Part shown: positions 1 to 11,533 of the stretch, one piece after another
Numbering within the stretch: the stretch's first letter is position 1
Layout of the letters: every line of letters begins with the position of its first letter
Source: Montifringilla adamsi
Lineage: Eukaryota > Chordata > Aves > Passeriformes > Passeridae
Length of the DNA: 64,000 nt
Reading direction: 5' to 3'
Assembly: GCA_017590115.1 (NCBI GenBank)
Contig: JAGGNK010007004.1
Location: forward strand, 8,554,418-8,618,417
Made by a program: the position numbers and the translations under genes
Notes under the pieces: generated by a model
Told to the model about the DNA's origin: nothing
Databases searched by the model: none
What the model saw: the letters and a program-made list of their open reading frames with translations, nothing else

Positions 1-1611
1 CAGGAGCAGAGGGAAAAAAGCAATAGCCCCAAGAAGAGGGTTTTATGCTGTGCTCCAGCTGAGGCATGGTGCACCCCATCAAAAAAAATGGGGTTCCTCA
101 CCCTTCTTCCCCTTATCTCTGGCACAGTTAGCTGAAATGTCCATGGTAAGGCAAAAAAAATTTTTTTTTTTTTCCTAGGAATTTGAGCTAAGGTTTAATT
201 ACTGTTAATAAGGATGTGGATTTTCTGTCCTGCAAAAAGATTAAGAAAAAATTCTCCAAGCCCCCAGACTGTGCCAAGCCTGGGTACAAGTAAATAGTTT
301 CTTTGCCATGCAATCTAATTTTCCCCCTTTATTATTTGCTAATGATCTGCAGAAGGCAAAAATCTCTGTGAAATACATGATCCCCTCCCCTTTCATTTTG
401 AAAACATGAGAAACCTCCATTCAAATATTTTTTTTGCTCATTATTCCTGAAAAATTCATCAAAATCAATGTGACTCCTTGTAGCGCAGCAGATCCTGCAA
501 ATTTTGCCTGGGAAGGGACTTTTTGATGTAAGAGCTCCTGCCAGCTTTAGTTCAGACACTTGCACCTTAGCACATGCCAAAAGCACACGAAATCAGAGGA
601 GGGGAAAGTAAGAGTTGCCCCACTGACCATCCTGGGGCTGTTTGGCCGCAGAGACATCACTGCTCTTTTGGGGCTTCACCTCCATCCCCAGCCCTGGAAG
701 AAGAGGCAGAGGGGGGCAGGACCCGTGTGCACAAGGGGGTGATAGTGAAGATCTGCCCATCTGTGGTACCAGCCAAAATGCTGTGCCTTCCCCAGCCCTG
801 CTCAGCGCTTCCCAGGGCCCTCCCCAGGCATTACTCAGCTCAGGGTGGTTTCAGTGCAGTGCCCTGGGTCAGAGCAGGGTTTTGGACGTGGCTCTGTTTG
901 CCCACATCACTTGGGCATGGCCAGTGAATGTGGCAATCTGAAACACTGTTTGAAAGCCAGATGTGGTGCTCAGGAGTGGATCTGCTTGAGCAGCTGGGGT
1001 AGATTAAATCCTCTTGTTAGCCACAGGGCAGCATGGGGTGGCACTGGGTATGTTAGGCAGAGCTGAGAGAGGCTTTTGTGGTAAAACCAAAAACATTGCT
1101 GGCCCCCAAAGTCTGCAAAGGTTTGGGAACCTTTCAGTAAACCTGGATTGAGCAGATTTATAATTTCAAGGAGGAGCCTCTTAAAACACCCTGGTATATG
1201 CATGATTTTGAGCCTAGACCAGGTCACACTTGGCACTTTGGAAGTTTTGCTTTGGGTTTTTTGCATACAAATCCAAAACACAATGTAGACTCAGCAGGGA
1301 GGAACCGATGCAGACCAAAACTGCTGAGTTTTGCACAGCTCTAATTATAATCTCTTCACAGTGCTGGTTTTATTTATTATTGTTTGTACTGTGGTAGCAG
1401 TGCGGGGCTCCAACCAGCTCAGGGCTGCACTGTGGAAAAGGCAGGAGAGGGAGGCAGCATCCCCAGCCTCAAGAGTGCATATTCTAAATAAACAAAAAAT
1501 ATAAAGAATGAGGGAAAGACATAAAGCACGTAAGCAGAGCGATTAGGGGGTGCTGGCACGACAACACTTTTCTTTGTGTCTCTCTCACCCACACACAAAA
1601 TTGTATTTGTT
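1..1611. other. Unique non-coding stretch
   Basis: No gene or recognisable repeat. It holds an A8T13 junction at 153-173 and several overlapping open frames of 60-117 codons around 560-1066. Those frames occur in all three forward phases over the same GC-richer patch, which is what random stop-poor DNA gives; none has a recognisable domain or a splice-site frame that favours one phase. Confidence 0.6.
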
Positions 1612-1665
1612 TATCCTGTAAACTCTTTGGGGTCAGGGCTGCATTTTCCAAAATGTGTAGGGGGA
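1612..1665 (+). repeat. Possible ancient SINE/LINE 3' tail remnant
   Basis: The segment at 1617-1638 reads TGTAAACTCTTTGGGGTCAG and continues into a degenerate stretch. It resembles the 'GTAAACTCTTTGGGGCAGGGAC' type tail that I recall from old amniote interspersed repeats of the CR1/L3-mobilised kind. Only about 50 bp can be followed. It lies about 180 bp upstream of a better MIR-like remnant on the same strand, so both may be pieces of an old repeat-rich patch. The match is by recall only. Confidence 0.45.
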
Positions 1666-1844
1666 TGGGATGCAAGAAATGTGTGGAAAAATGAAGGTGC
1701 TGAGGGCAGCAGATCAGGAGCCCACGGGGCTGCTATGCCAGATTTTGGCAGCGAGGGTGGGAGCAGGAGGAAGGTGATGGGAGGGAGGGCAGAAGAGGAG
1801 ACTGACTGCCCTCCTTAGCTTGGGTCAGCTCAGAAAACCCACTC

Positions 1845-1995
1845 TGACAACCTGGGACAAGTCACCAGAGCACTCCATACTGCAGATTCCTCTAAGGTTG
1901 AGCAGGGCTAAAGTGGCATAATTCTTCCTTGGTGTAAAGTGCTTTGAGATACTCAGGTGAAAGGTGCTGGACGAATGCAAAGATTTATTTTTCAT
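1845..1995 (+). repeat. MIR-like (CORE-SINE) remnant
   Basis: The 5' part (from 1849, CCTGGGACAAGTCACC) fits the region of MIR elements that reads 'tgggcaagtcac'. The 3' part at 1933-1985 is clearer: GTAAAGTGCTTTGAGATACT followed by a 'gaaaggtgct...aatgcaaag' block, which is the LINE-derived tail of MIR-type SINEs. The middle is diverged and shortened. MIR-type SINEs are ancient in amniotes and normally rare and badly eroded in birds, so this copy is fairly well kept in its tail. It has no coding capacity. Confidence 0.65.
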
Positions 1996-2077
1996 AAACC
2001 TCTTCACACAGTCTTTTCACTTAGGCCAAGTCAAGGCCTACAGCCAGGAATTTTAGAGAAACATACTTCTCTCTAAT

Positions 2078-2082
2078 TATAT

Positions 2083-2118
<36 letters not shown>
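2078..2118. repeat. (AT)n microsatellite
   Basis: An uninterrupted AT dinucleotide array of 14 units lies at 2091-2118, preceded by an imperfect ATATACATAC stretch. It is a plain microsatellite in AT-rich unique DNA and is likely length-variable. Confidence 0.95.
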
Positions 2119-2121
<3 letters not shown>

Positions 2122-2589
2122 TATAAAAATACATTTGCAAAAGAGGCCAAGGTGTACTTTTTCAAAATGAAGCCTTAAGTTAGATTTCCTAAATCTATAT
2201 ATAGGATATTAAATGAACAGCCAGATTTAAAATCAGGACACTTCATTAAAACTGAGTTCAGGAGTCCAGCTATAAGTTCTTGCTTGAAGATGTTTTGCCA
2301 CAAGCTAGCTGAAAGTTTCATATCTTAGAAGAAGTTTTTAATGTCTGGTTTTGTTTTTTATTTTTTTCCACAAAGATTTAGGTGAAGGTTTGGGCCAGTT
2401 ATTTTATCCCAGCTATTCACCATTCTGCAACTATTAATTAAAACAAACAACTCTCTGAAGCTATTTCTCACAATGGGGAAGATTTATATCTTGAAACTGA
2501 AGCTTGTTTTTACACTATTTTCTACACTGCGTAAACATCCAAGGTTGTTATTGCAGCAATCACCAACACAAGCTCTCTGAGCTCCTTGC

Positions 2590-2725
2590 CAGGCTTGTGA
2601 TATTTATTGTTTGAAAAGCCCCAGCTCCTGGAGTGAAGTGATTAGATGAGAACCTCAGCTTTCAGTTCAAAAAAAGAAAAAGTAATTTTGAGAGAAACGG
2701 GAAACCATGAGCAGAATGCAGAGTC
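2590..2725 (+). repeat. Possible ancient interspersed repeat
   Basis: The run from about 2598 (GTGATATTTATTGTTTGAAA, then a 'gccccagctcctggagtgaagtgatt' block, then 'atgagaacctcagctttcagtt', an A-rich stretch and a 'gagagaaacgggaaaccatgagcagaatg' block) looks like an old amniote repeat whose copies I recall from reptile genomes. I cannot name the family with confidence. It may instead be unique sequence. A repeat-library search would settle it. Confidence 0.35.
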
Positions 2726-5143
2726 AAGGGTCCAAACATCAGAAAGGAGAGCATAAAAAAGAAAACCCCACATGTGTTATTATTTTTTAAAGCCTAAGGA
2801 CACTTAAACCAACCTCCCCCTTATAATCTGGCAGAGGGGGGCTGACTCATGGCTTGTGGCTGCCAGGGCATGGCCGTGGCAGGGGTTACTCATCACCCTG
2901 GAGTGCCCAGAGGTTTTTCCCCAAGGGTCTGCTCACCCTCTGCTAAGCTGCATGTGTTTGTACTGCCAGGTGCTGGGCTCCAGCCACTTCTATTTTCATT
3001 TTATTTTTTTCCTTTTTCCTTTCAAACCAACTTTACTGAAGCATTCGTTTATGAAAATATCCTGCTCAAGGAATTAACACCAACTTGGCAAATAGAGACA
3101 ATAGGTCAACTCCTGGTCCTTCCAAATCTTACAGGATCTCTTTAAGCTTTCAAAAAAAAGAAGAAAAACAGAACTATTCAAAAGTCTTGGCTGCTAAATA
3201 GTCAGTGAGGCCATAACAATGTAAAAGCAAATGTAAATATTATATGATGAAATGTATTTTTCAAAAGGCAGTTTTTTTCTCAGCAGTTAGATGGGCTTTA
3301 TATACAGTGGGATGATTCATTCCTGAAGGTAACTCCAGCCTATGAAACAACCCCCTACATATCATGGCCTAAAATATCTATTTTATACAATGCTTTTACC
3401 TTGTGAAAGCTCATTCAGCCTCCTGATTTATGAAGGCTGTACCTCTCCCTGCTCTGCTCTCCACAAACCCTCGGGGGAGAGGAAAAAAAAATACAGAGCA
3501 GAAATCTGGCTAACTCCAGTGTGACTAAGGGGCATTAATATTGGAAAACCAATGCAAGGAGTGTAACAAAAACACAAGCAGGAGAAAAATAAGAATATTT
3601 CTGCATGGCAAAACAGCACGTGGTGAAACCTTTTGTACACAAAAGGCAGGGTGGGTCCCAGATGAGGCAGCAGAGAGGAGTGTGGTCTTTTCAGCTAGCT
3701 GAATGTGCAGCCCATAGCCATGTTGCAGATTGTGTGGTTTGCATTTATTCATTTACAGAAGAACAGTTCCCACCTCTCTTCAGGGTGCAGTTAAACCTGA
3801 CTTCTCCTTCAAAGTGTGGCTTCAGGAATCAGGACAGCTATAGACCAGCAACAGATGCAGACACAGCTTAGAGGAGAGATAAATCTCCTCTTGCAGGAGT
3901 GAATAGATGCCAGGACACTCTGAAATCCCCCTCTTTACCAAAGAACCTTGCATTATGAATGTGTCTCTCTACTGGGGCTCGGGTTATGCCTGAAATACTG
4001 ACCCAGTATTGTCATATCTATTTCAGACATACTTTGTGAGCTGGTGCAAGACAAATGTTGGACACACCAGTGCTGTCAGCTGCTCCAGTGCTCTTCAGGA
4101 ACGCCATTCTTCCTATTCCTGCTGTTGATTCAGCCACACACCCTGCCAATAAACCGTAGCAATAGCTGCCTAACAGGTCGTCCTCACTGCACAAGAGGGG
4201 GCAGTTTGCCAGCACCAGACAACTTAGCCACCAACAGTGGCTGTTCCAGGATAACCAAATTCCAGAGGGCAATGGCAGCCCCTTCTGAACTGATGTCTTA
4301 TCCCACTGAAGCCCTGGGGCTTCCCAGACCTTTGGAGTCACAGCTGATGAGCACAAAGGTGCAGCCCGATGCAGTCCTACAGATACAGCCCAGTTCTGGG
4401 CGTGCTGTGGTGGTCCAGAGCGAGGCAGCAGCGGCGTGTCCACAGCTGGTGACACCCAGGCCAGGTGGCTCTGGGCGAGCTGCTGAGCACTGTTTAGGCA
4501 AGGTTACAAGGCTGAAGTGTCCTCCAGCCTGTCACCACCTGCCCAGTGCTCACGTCCAGAGAGGCAAACAGCTGGAACAGCTGGAAGGAAGGACACGACA
4601 AATCAGAGACTTCTCGTTTGCTTTTGCAGACAGATCAAGGGACAAAGGCAGGTATCCCACAATAATTTGGCAAATACCTCAAGGGCTCAAATCTGTGAGA
4701 TGTGGCTTCACAGAAGAGCTCACTACCTAATGCAGCCCAAAAAGGTTGGCACAATACACAGTTAAAGTCAAGCACTGCTCCAGACTTTGGAGGCTGAACC
4801 TCAAGACTGCTGGGCCCAGAAAAATTCTGCCACAAAGTCAAACCAACTCAGGCAGATTTGTAGATTGAAATGGAAATGCCCTCACTGTACTGGTTACTTA
4901 ATGCCATTTTATTCCTTCCTTCCCTTTTGAAGAGAACTGTTGTGTGAGCAAACAGAGCCCCAGTTTTCTGGTTGAAGCTCCTGACGCCAGCGATCCTCCA
5001 CTTGCATGCAACTCGAAGCTATGTGGAAGTCATAAGGTCAATTTGTTTACCTTGCCTGTGGCAAGGCTTGGGTTCATCAGGTTAATTCCAGTAGTTGCTA
5101 AAAGGTCTTGAAATTTTTTTCTCTGGTGTCATATGGCTTTTGC
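2726..5143. other. Unique non-coding stretch
   Basis: No gene recognised. The longest open frames are 4044-4730 on the plus strand (228 codons) and 4018-4455 on the minus strand (145 codons), which lie over each other. The plus-strand translation is rich in Ser, Gln, Pro and Cys with no domain, signal or repeated motif, and no flanking splice pattern that would favour an exon of that size. I treat both as chance open frames in a locally GC-richer patch. A pseudogene of an unrecognised gene is not excluded. Confidence 0.55.
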
Positions 5144-5167
5144 TTTTTTTTTTTTTTTTTTTTTTTT
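5144..5167. repeat. T24 homopolymer
   Basis: Uninterrupted run of 24 T. It could be an A-tail on the minus strand, but the sequence on the minus-strand upstream side (5168 onward) shows no retrocopy I recognise and there is no obvious target-site duplication. Confidence 0.95.
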
Positions 5168-8100
5168 CAAAGCAGGGGGTAACCATGAACTGTTCAAAAC
5201 ATACCGAAGTAAACAACATTTTTCCTCATCAAGCTCATCCTGTGGATTAATTAATTTGCATTTCTGGCCCTTTCAAGTGAGGGGAAGTCATACAGATGTG
5301 AGCAGTCATTTAAGGATTTTAAGGGTTATGGTTCACATCATCCAAAATTGATACCAGGACTACTCATTCCCAGGAAAAGGAAAGATTATGGTGGACATAT
5401 TGATGTTATGGGAAAAATGGGGGATTTTTAATAATAATAGAAAAATATATTTTACAGCTGCTATTATTTGTTTAAGTTCAAGCCTCTGGCGCATCCACAC
5501 TGATCTGTTGTGAATCACTTCTTTGTTTTTGGTGGTATAAAAGTTGATTTCATATTGCTGATTCCACTGGGTTTGGATTACTCTTGTTGTCCTTTCAGAT
5601 AATGGACCATTGAGCCTGGAAGCAAGTCTGCTGTCTGGTACCATCAGCTGATTTACATCAGATTTCTGAGACTGAGTAGTTCCAGTTCTTAGGGGTTGTG
5701 TGTATGGGAAAAATTAGAACTTCATGATAATCGGGGCAGCAAAACACTCTTTGGTCAAGAACCAGCACATCTTAAATATTACTGGGGTGAACTAGGCCTG
5801 CACACAGGAAAGAGTTAATCCTGAGATAACTGTCAATAATTTGCCATTAACCATGGCTATTGATTCTGCTGCCTGGCCTTAGGTGAAATTACTATTTACA
5901 AAACCCCACAGTGGCAATAGCAACAAAGTACAGTGCTTTCTGGCAGGCTCTGTGAGCCCCTTCAATGCAGGAAGCAATAGATTATAAACAACTTTTATTT
6001 TAATCCCTGCAGGACGCATTGTGAGAGTCCAAAAACAAGACCTGTTTTTCTCAAAGCCCTCCGGAGAAAAAGAGTTCTTGATATCCCAATACAATATCAA
6101 AGAGATCAGCAAGTAAAGAAAAACTATCTGTTCCTGGCAAGACATCAGAACAGCTCCCACAAGTTTATAGTTGTCCAACAGATCATCAAAAAAAGAGTTT
6201 TGCTTGGGTTCAGGACTTTTTAGTGCCAAGAGGTGGTGTTTGTGAGATGCCTGGTATTTTCAAGTGTGCCAGCCAAAGGACTGCTGAGGGGTCATAAGTG
6301 GTCCTTAATATGTGAAATGTGTTATCTCTGGGCTATTTTATGCATAAACTGGTCTTTCTGTGAGCAAAATGCTCCGTGGCGTGCTCAATGCAGGCAGTTC
6401 GTGTGCACACAGAAGCTTCTATTTGCACACCCTGCCATTCACCTAAAAACTGTGCACAGACCTATTTCCTGTGAAAAAACCCTAATATCTAATACTTAGA
6501 TGTACAGAAGTCCATCAATATTTGCAGTGCTCACCATGAGCACATCACAGGGGTTTATTTGCACAGAATTTTTTGGGCAGAGATGGAAGGAAGCCAGCTT
6601 TTCCCTGGCACCAATGACTGGATATGGTTTTTTTCCCTGTCTTTCTCTTCTCTCTGTTCACACCTCCTGCCCATTCCCCAGGCCAGTGACAAGGAGCTGA
6701 TTGAGTGGCAGTGGCCAGGGGACACTGCAGGGCCCAGGCCCCCAGCAGCAAGGGACAAGTGCAGCCAGCCCAGGGTCTGTGGTGTGCTCACAGCCATGCT
6801 GTGGGAGCTGGGCTTCCACGCTGAATGGGGATCAGAGAAAAGCAGCCAAAGGCACAAAAGGGACTTCTGGCTCTAAAGGAAACTTGTGTTTGGGGGGTCA
6901 GCTGCAAATCTTGCAGAGCTCCCAGACAGTCAGGAGGTCAAGCTGTGCTGGGGAGGGCTCTGTGCTGAGCAGGGACAAACATGAGGTCTCCGGGAGCACA
7001 AGCACAAGGATTTTGGCAAATCTTCCTCAATGTCAGCGTAGGCTTTGGCTCAGATGATGCTGTAAGGCTGTTTCCATCTTCACACACAGCCTTGCCATCT
7101 GCTCTGAGTCATTTTACAGTCCCTATTGACCCTTCTTAGACACTAGCAGGGCATGGCACTTCTCTAAGGTGACCAAAGTGGTCACTTACAAATGCTGTCT
7201 GGCAATGCACAGCTTTCAAGAAACACCAGGTGGGGGCTGGTGCCTGCCCATGACTTTGCAGAGCTGCTGGAGGGATGCAACACCTGGGCAAACTCTGAAG
7301 GAAGCTCCTTGTCACTGCAGAGTGCCCCATGCCCTCCTGTGTGCTCCCCACAGACCTTAGTCCTGGTCCTTGTCCCTCCAGTGCTGGGAGCTGGTGCTAG
7401 ATGGTGTCTGTCCCCACAACTGCTTTGTGCACTCCGAGCTTCTGAGCCTCCACCCGGCACAACCCACCCTAAACATGTCCCAGACAAAATACTGGCAGTG
7501 CCAGCATTCAAACCTGTCACTTAAAGGTCCTGGTCCCACAGAAGTGATGTCCTTGGTGAGGCTGCAGCCCTCCCCTCTTCGGGGGTTTCAGAAAAGCTCA
7601 GCTCTGACAACAGGCAGTGCTTACTTGAAGTGTTGCAGCAATCTGGTGAGTTTTTAGCTTTGCAAAGCTGCTCAGCCATAGCTGCCCTGTCATCCTCCTC
7701 AACAGAAATGTTCCTGTCACCTGTCCCTGGCTCCTGCCAGCAGCACAGCAATCCACACTGTTGAGATGGGAACCAAACTTAGGCACGAGATTGGTGTGAG
7801 TGGGAAGTGGAAAAAAACCCCCAGGTGGAAACAAGCCAGCAGGAAAATCACATTGCACTGAGAAAGCAGAGGTGCAAAATTTCTGAAAGCAGGTGGGGCA
7901 AGCCCTCCTCCGTGCCTGCCCCTCCCAGAGGAAGGTGCTCTGCTGGGCAGGTCAGATTGCTTGTTGGGAAAGCCAGCTCCCAGAGGCCACTGCTGTTGGG
8001 TGTGGCAGGGACTTTTGGAAATGGCACGAAGCAAATTCCATCTCTTGGAGATGAGCATGGAGTTCTACAGATTGCTCTGAATGCTGACACTCAAAACTGA

Positions 8101-9265
8101 TTTTAGCTGTGCTTCATCCTCAGATGATGAGGATTCCAAAAGCCTGTGTTTTCCACCTGCATTCCTTGTGACCAAAATCCTGGGAGGGGGAATTCAGCTG
8201 GCGATTTTCATGGAGCCATTTCCTACGTCTTTGCAAAGAATGCCTTTGCAAGGGACTTAATGAGATTTTGTTTTGCTGCACAACTTTTTTCATATTGTGC
8301 TAGTCATTTGAAAGGGTAAATCACCCAGCTCTGGATATGCAATCCTAAAATAAAATAATAGAAAGGTTGAAAAATATTTCTCTAAATGGTTTTGACTGAA
8401 TTCTACTGCTTGATGATTTCTTTTTAGTGATATAAAAGGTATTCAGAATTTTCCTCTTTCCTTTTTAAAGCAAAGTTAACACCCTGAATTTCCAGCCTTT
8501 GATTTGTTTAAAAGTCTTCTACTAAAAGTGTATATATTTCAACCAAACCCTTTTCTAATGAGGTAAAAAAAGTTAGTTTCAAGTTTTTATTAAAAAGGAA
8601 GAAAATTGATAAAGATAAGGAAACCCTCCCCCAATCTACTGTTCCATTTGTAATTACCTTTTTATTTTAAATCAGCTCAAGCAACAAGGGTAAATAAAAG
8701 CCTGAATCCCAAGCATCTGTGACTTAAACCAACAACATGGCATGACAAAGTGTGCAATTAGATTTGTTCACCTTTTAAAGAGGCAAAACCTCCTGGCTCT
8801 TTGCCACATTTTACAGGCTGGGATGGGAGAGGGGCCTGGGACACCTTGGGGTGACTGCTGGGGGTGCCCAACCTCCCACCCACCTCAGTGGGCTCAGGCA
8901 CAAGTCACTTTCCTGGCCTTTCCACTCAGGATTTAGCAACTGGCTACAGTTTTCCCACTGTTGTTCAGGATTTAAAATGACATTTTTATTTGCCTGACCA
9001 AATTCTGAATGTGACTCAATCCTCCCCCAGCCCAGAGCTGTGTCCTCTGTAACAGAATAATGTTTAGGATTCGATTCATAGTCCACCAGGCGAGTATAAT
9101 CAAAGTGACTCGGCAGGGTGTGGGGTGGGGGAACAAAAAACAAAGGGAGAAAAACCCAAACAAGCCACTCCTTCCCCCCCCAGCCCTTTCCTGGTACGGA
9201 ACAGAGTGTCTTGTACTCCGTTCAGCTGGCCTGGCTGCAATGGTTTTGTGCACAGGTACAGTGAT
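5168..9265. other. Unique non-coding stretch
   Basis: No gene recognised. A TAATTAATTTGCAT string at 5248-5261 joins homeodomain-like sites to a perfect octamer (ATTTGCAT at 5254-5261). Between 6.5 and 8.1 kb the GC content rises and many open frames of 60-118 codons overlap on both strands (for example 6701-7057 plus, 7182-7520 minus). They have no family resemblance and look like stop-poor noise. From 8.2 to 8.7 kb the DNA is AT-rich and unique. Confidence 0.55.
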
Positions 9266-9285
9266 CTGCTGCTGCTGCTGCTGCT
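9266..9285. repeat. (CTG)n short microsatellite
   Basis: About six and a half CTG units. It is not in a recognisable coding frame, so it is a simple repeat and not a poly-amino-acid tract. Confidence 0.9.
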
Positions 9286-9414
9286 AAAGAATCAGGGAGG
9301 CTCTGTGATTTTGGGGATGAAATTCCCTGAGGTAGAGTGGATGGATGTGTTTCCCTGGGTCAGTCCAGGGTGACAGCTCCTCTCTGTCCCTGTCCTGCCA
9401 TGCCATGCATGCTC

Positions 9415-9427
9415 TGTGTGTGTGTGT
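9415..9427. repeat. Short (TG)n tract
   Basis: Six TG units, followed within 20 bp by the A-rich tract that starts at 9445. Confidence 0.8.
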
Positions 9428-9444
9428 ATTTCTAGGGAAGTATT

Positions 9445-9502
9445 AAAAAAAAAAAAAAAAGACAAAAAAAAAAAGGAAAAAAAAAAGGAAAAAAAAGAGA
9501 AA
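9445..9502. repeat. A-rich tract
   Basis: A16, then shorter A runs of about 10-11 separated by GAC, GG and GG. It looks like a decayed poly-A or an A-rich low-complexity tract on the plus strand. The sequence upstream (9290-9440) is not a retrocopy I recognise. Confidence 0.9.
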
Positions 9503-11496
9503 CATTTTCGGGGGCTGTACAGAAACCGCTGCAGGAGTTGCTAGAGCAGTGTGCATACGCTCGAGAGGAATCCCTTTCAGTTCCTCTTTTCTTCAGCTTT
9601 ATTTAAAAAGGGCTTGAAGGTTGGTTTAATTACGAAAACCAGCTCTCTAGACACCAAACAAAACGGCAGCCTATCCTAAGTTGGCACCAGGACAGATGCA
9701 TATTTTGCTCCCTTCTCCATGCCAATCGGCTGTAGCTCATCCAGTATGTCAATCCAAGCTGGCTGTCTGAAATCCAAGTTTAGTGGCCTGAAAATATCCC
9801 AGTCGGGCTTTGTTTCATGTGGTAAACAGCTTGCTCAGTTTATTTCTTCAACGTTCAAAACAAAAATCAACACACACCCTTCCCCCTCCCTAGAAAAAGC
9901 CCCACATTACTACATATTTTGGTAATAGCCTCTCTTTGCATTTCACCCCACTGCAGGATTTCCCTTTTTTGCCCCTCTGTATACACTGCCCATGGAATGC
10001 TGGCCAAACACGCTACTTTTGAAAAGATGGGTCTGATTCTGCTGGGCACTGAGCTCTGGTGAATGGACTCAAAGTTAAGACCAAAACAGCCGAGTTCTGC
10101 AACAAAAAATGTTTGAGGCTGTTTCGTGCTTGCAGCTTTGCCAGCTCCTCTGAGCTGCCTGGCCATCTCCTGGATTCAGCTAAAATTGGGGCTGGCCACC
10201 TGTGGGAGCAGGCAGGGCTCAGGGATGGTGGCTTTGCAAAGAAGGGTCTTTGTGGAGGCTCCTTGGGGTTCAGCCCCCCATCCTGTAAAGGTTTGCAGGA
10301 CAATGTGCATCAGGCAAGAAAAGCAGGCAGTAGCAGGGAGGGTTTATCATGATTTACCATTGATGCAAATTCCCGCCCCTCCCTTCCCCCTCTGCCATTT
10401 TATAAGGGGGCCCAGGCTCCCTAGTCAGCCAACAGGATTGGGACTGCCAAAAGAAAACAAACCCAGTGTGGGGAGGCTGCCCACAAAACACGGCTTAGTC
10501 AGAACTGTGGGGATGAGAGAAACCAAAGGGCCTCCCAAAGGCCAGGGATGGAGTACGCTTTCCTTGATAATTCATCTCAAGCAAGGACTCAGCTCTCTGG
10601 GTTTCTTCCTGCCTGTTCCCTCACAAAGGAAATTAGACATCTCTGAAAACCTGAAATTGGGTCTCCACTTGCCAGCTTTCTAAGCAGAAGCAACAGTTTT
10701 CCACAGGGTGCAGCTAAACCCTGGGATATAATTAAAAAGTCACTCGTCTGATTTTCACCTTTCCTGATAGCTTTGCAATTGACCCAGTGTTTACCAATAC
10801 ATTTATGGGTCACTGGAGAAGAAAGAAAAAGAGAGAGAATGTGAAGGGATGAAAGAGATATATATCTTGGGGGAAAAAAAAGGAGATTAAAAATGCCAGG
10901 GCAGCTGGAGAAATCCCTAGGAAATCAAGAAATATCCCCAACTGTCACCTTTCTTCTTCCACCTTCCTAGTGGAAAGTTATATGGTGTTCAAACAAGACA
11001 AGAGTGTGCCACCTTTTAATTACCATATTTATATGGATGCTTTATATGGGTACTTCATATAGTGGAAATGCTGGGCAAATATTAACTTTGACTCTTTGGA
11101 ACCTTTGGTCTAAAACAAAGAAGGCATGGGGAAGCAAACACTGGGAGAAGAGGCTCAGCTCCAACTTTTACCCCATCAGCGAGTCCAGCTGCAGAAGATG
11201 GCACCGAGCACAGAGGAGAATTCAGCTGCCCTGAGAGCAGTGCAAAGCAAAATGTTCTGTACTGCCCTGTGCCTTCTGCCCCAGGGTGAACCCTGCTTTG
11301 TGTTTACAGTGAGAGACCACAAGAACAGAGCCTGACTGCGGGCAGCCTCTGTCCCTCTTGGTCTAGGCTTTCCCGAACATGGTTTTTTATTCCAAACTGC
11401 AGGGCAGAGACACAGGACAGGCACTGCCTCTGTTCCAGGGCAGTGTTGTTGTTAAACTTGGCAGGTTTGGTTAAAATCACCAGCAACAGGCGAGCA
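9503..11496. other. Unique non-coding stretch with promoter-like patch
   Basis: No gene recognised. The longest open frame (10126-10683 plus, 185 codons) has no recognisable domain and is overlapped by other open frames. The notable local feature is the octamer/GC-box/TATA-like cluster at 10363-10407, listed separately. Purine-rich sequence at 10810-10890 is low-complexity. Confidence 0.55.
10363..10407 (+). promoter_or_regulatory. Octamer, GC-box and TATA-like cluster
   Basis: A perfect octamer ATGCAAAT at 10363-10370 is followed at once by a GC/GT-box-like pyrimidine run (CCCGCCCCTCCC, 10372-10383) and then by a TATA-like TTTTATAAGG at 10398-10407. The octamer-to-TATA spacing of about 30 bp is the arrangement known from octamer-dependent promoters such as those of histone H2B and immunoglobulin genes. 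No gene is recognisable downstream, so the call is a motif coincidence or a non-coding transcript promoter. Confidence 0.3.
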
Positions 11497-11533
11497 GCCC
11501 TGCCCTGCCCTGCCCTGCCCTGCCCTGCCCTGC
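11497..11533. repeat. (GCCCT)n pentanucleotide array
   Basis: Seven tandem GCCCT units. On the minus strand this is AGGGC, a G-rich strand. It lies in a GC-richer island and inside a chance open frame at 11443-12003. Confidence 0.95.

Noticed and set aside
4044..4730. 228-codon open frame
   Set aside because: No recognised domain, odd composition, a competing 145-codon frame on the other strand, and no splice context expected for a vertebrate exon.
10126..10683. 185-codon open frame beginning upstream of the promoter-like cluster
   Set aside because: No domain, and the frame starts upstream of the putative TATA site, so the two do not support each other.
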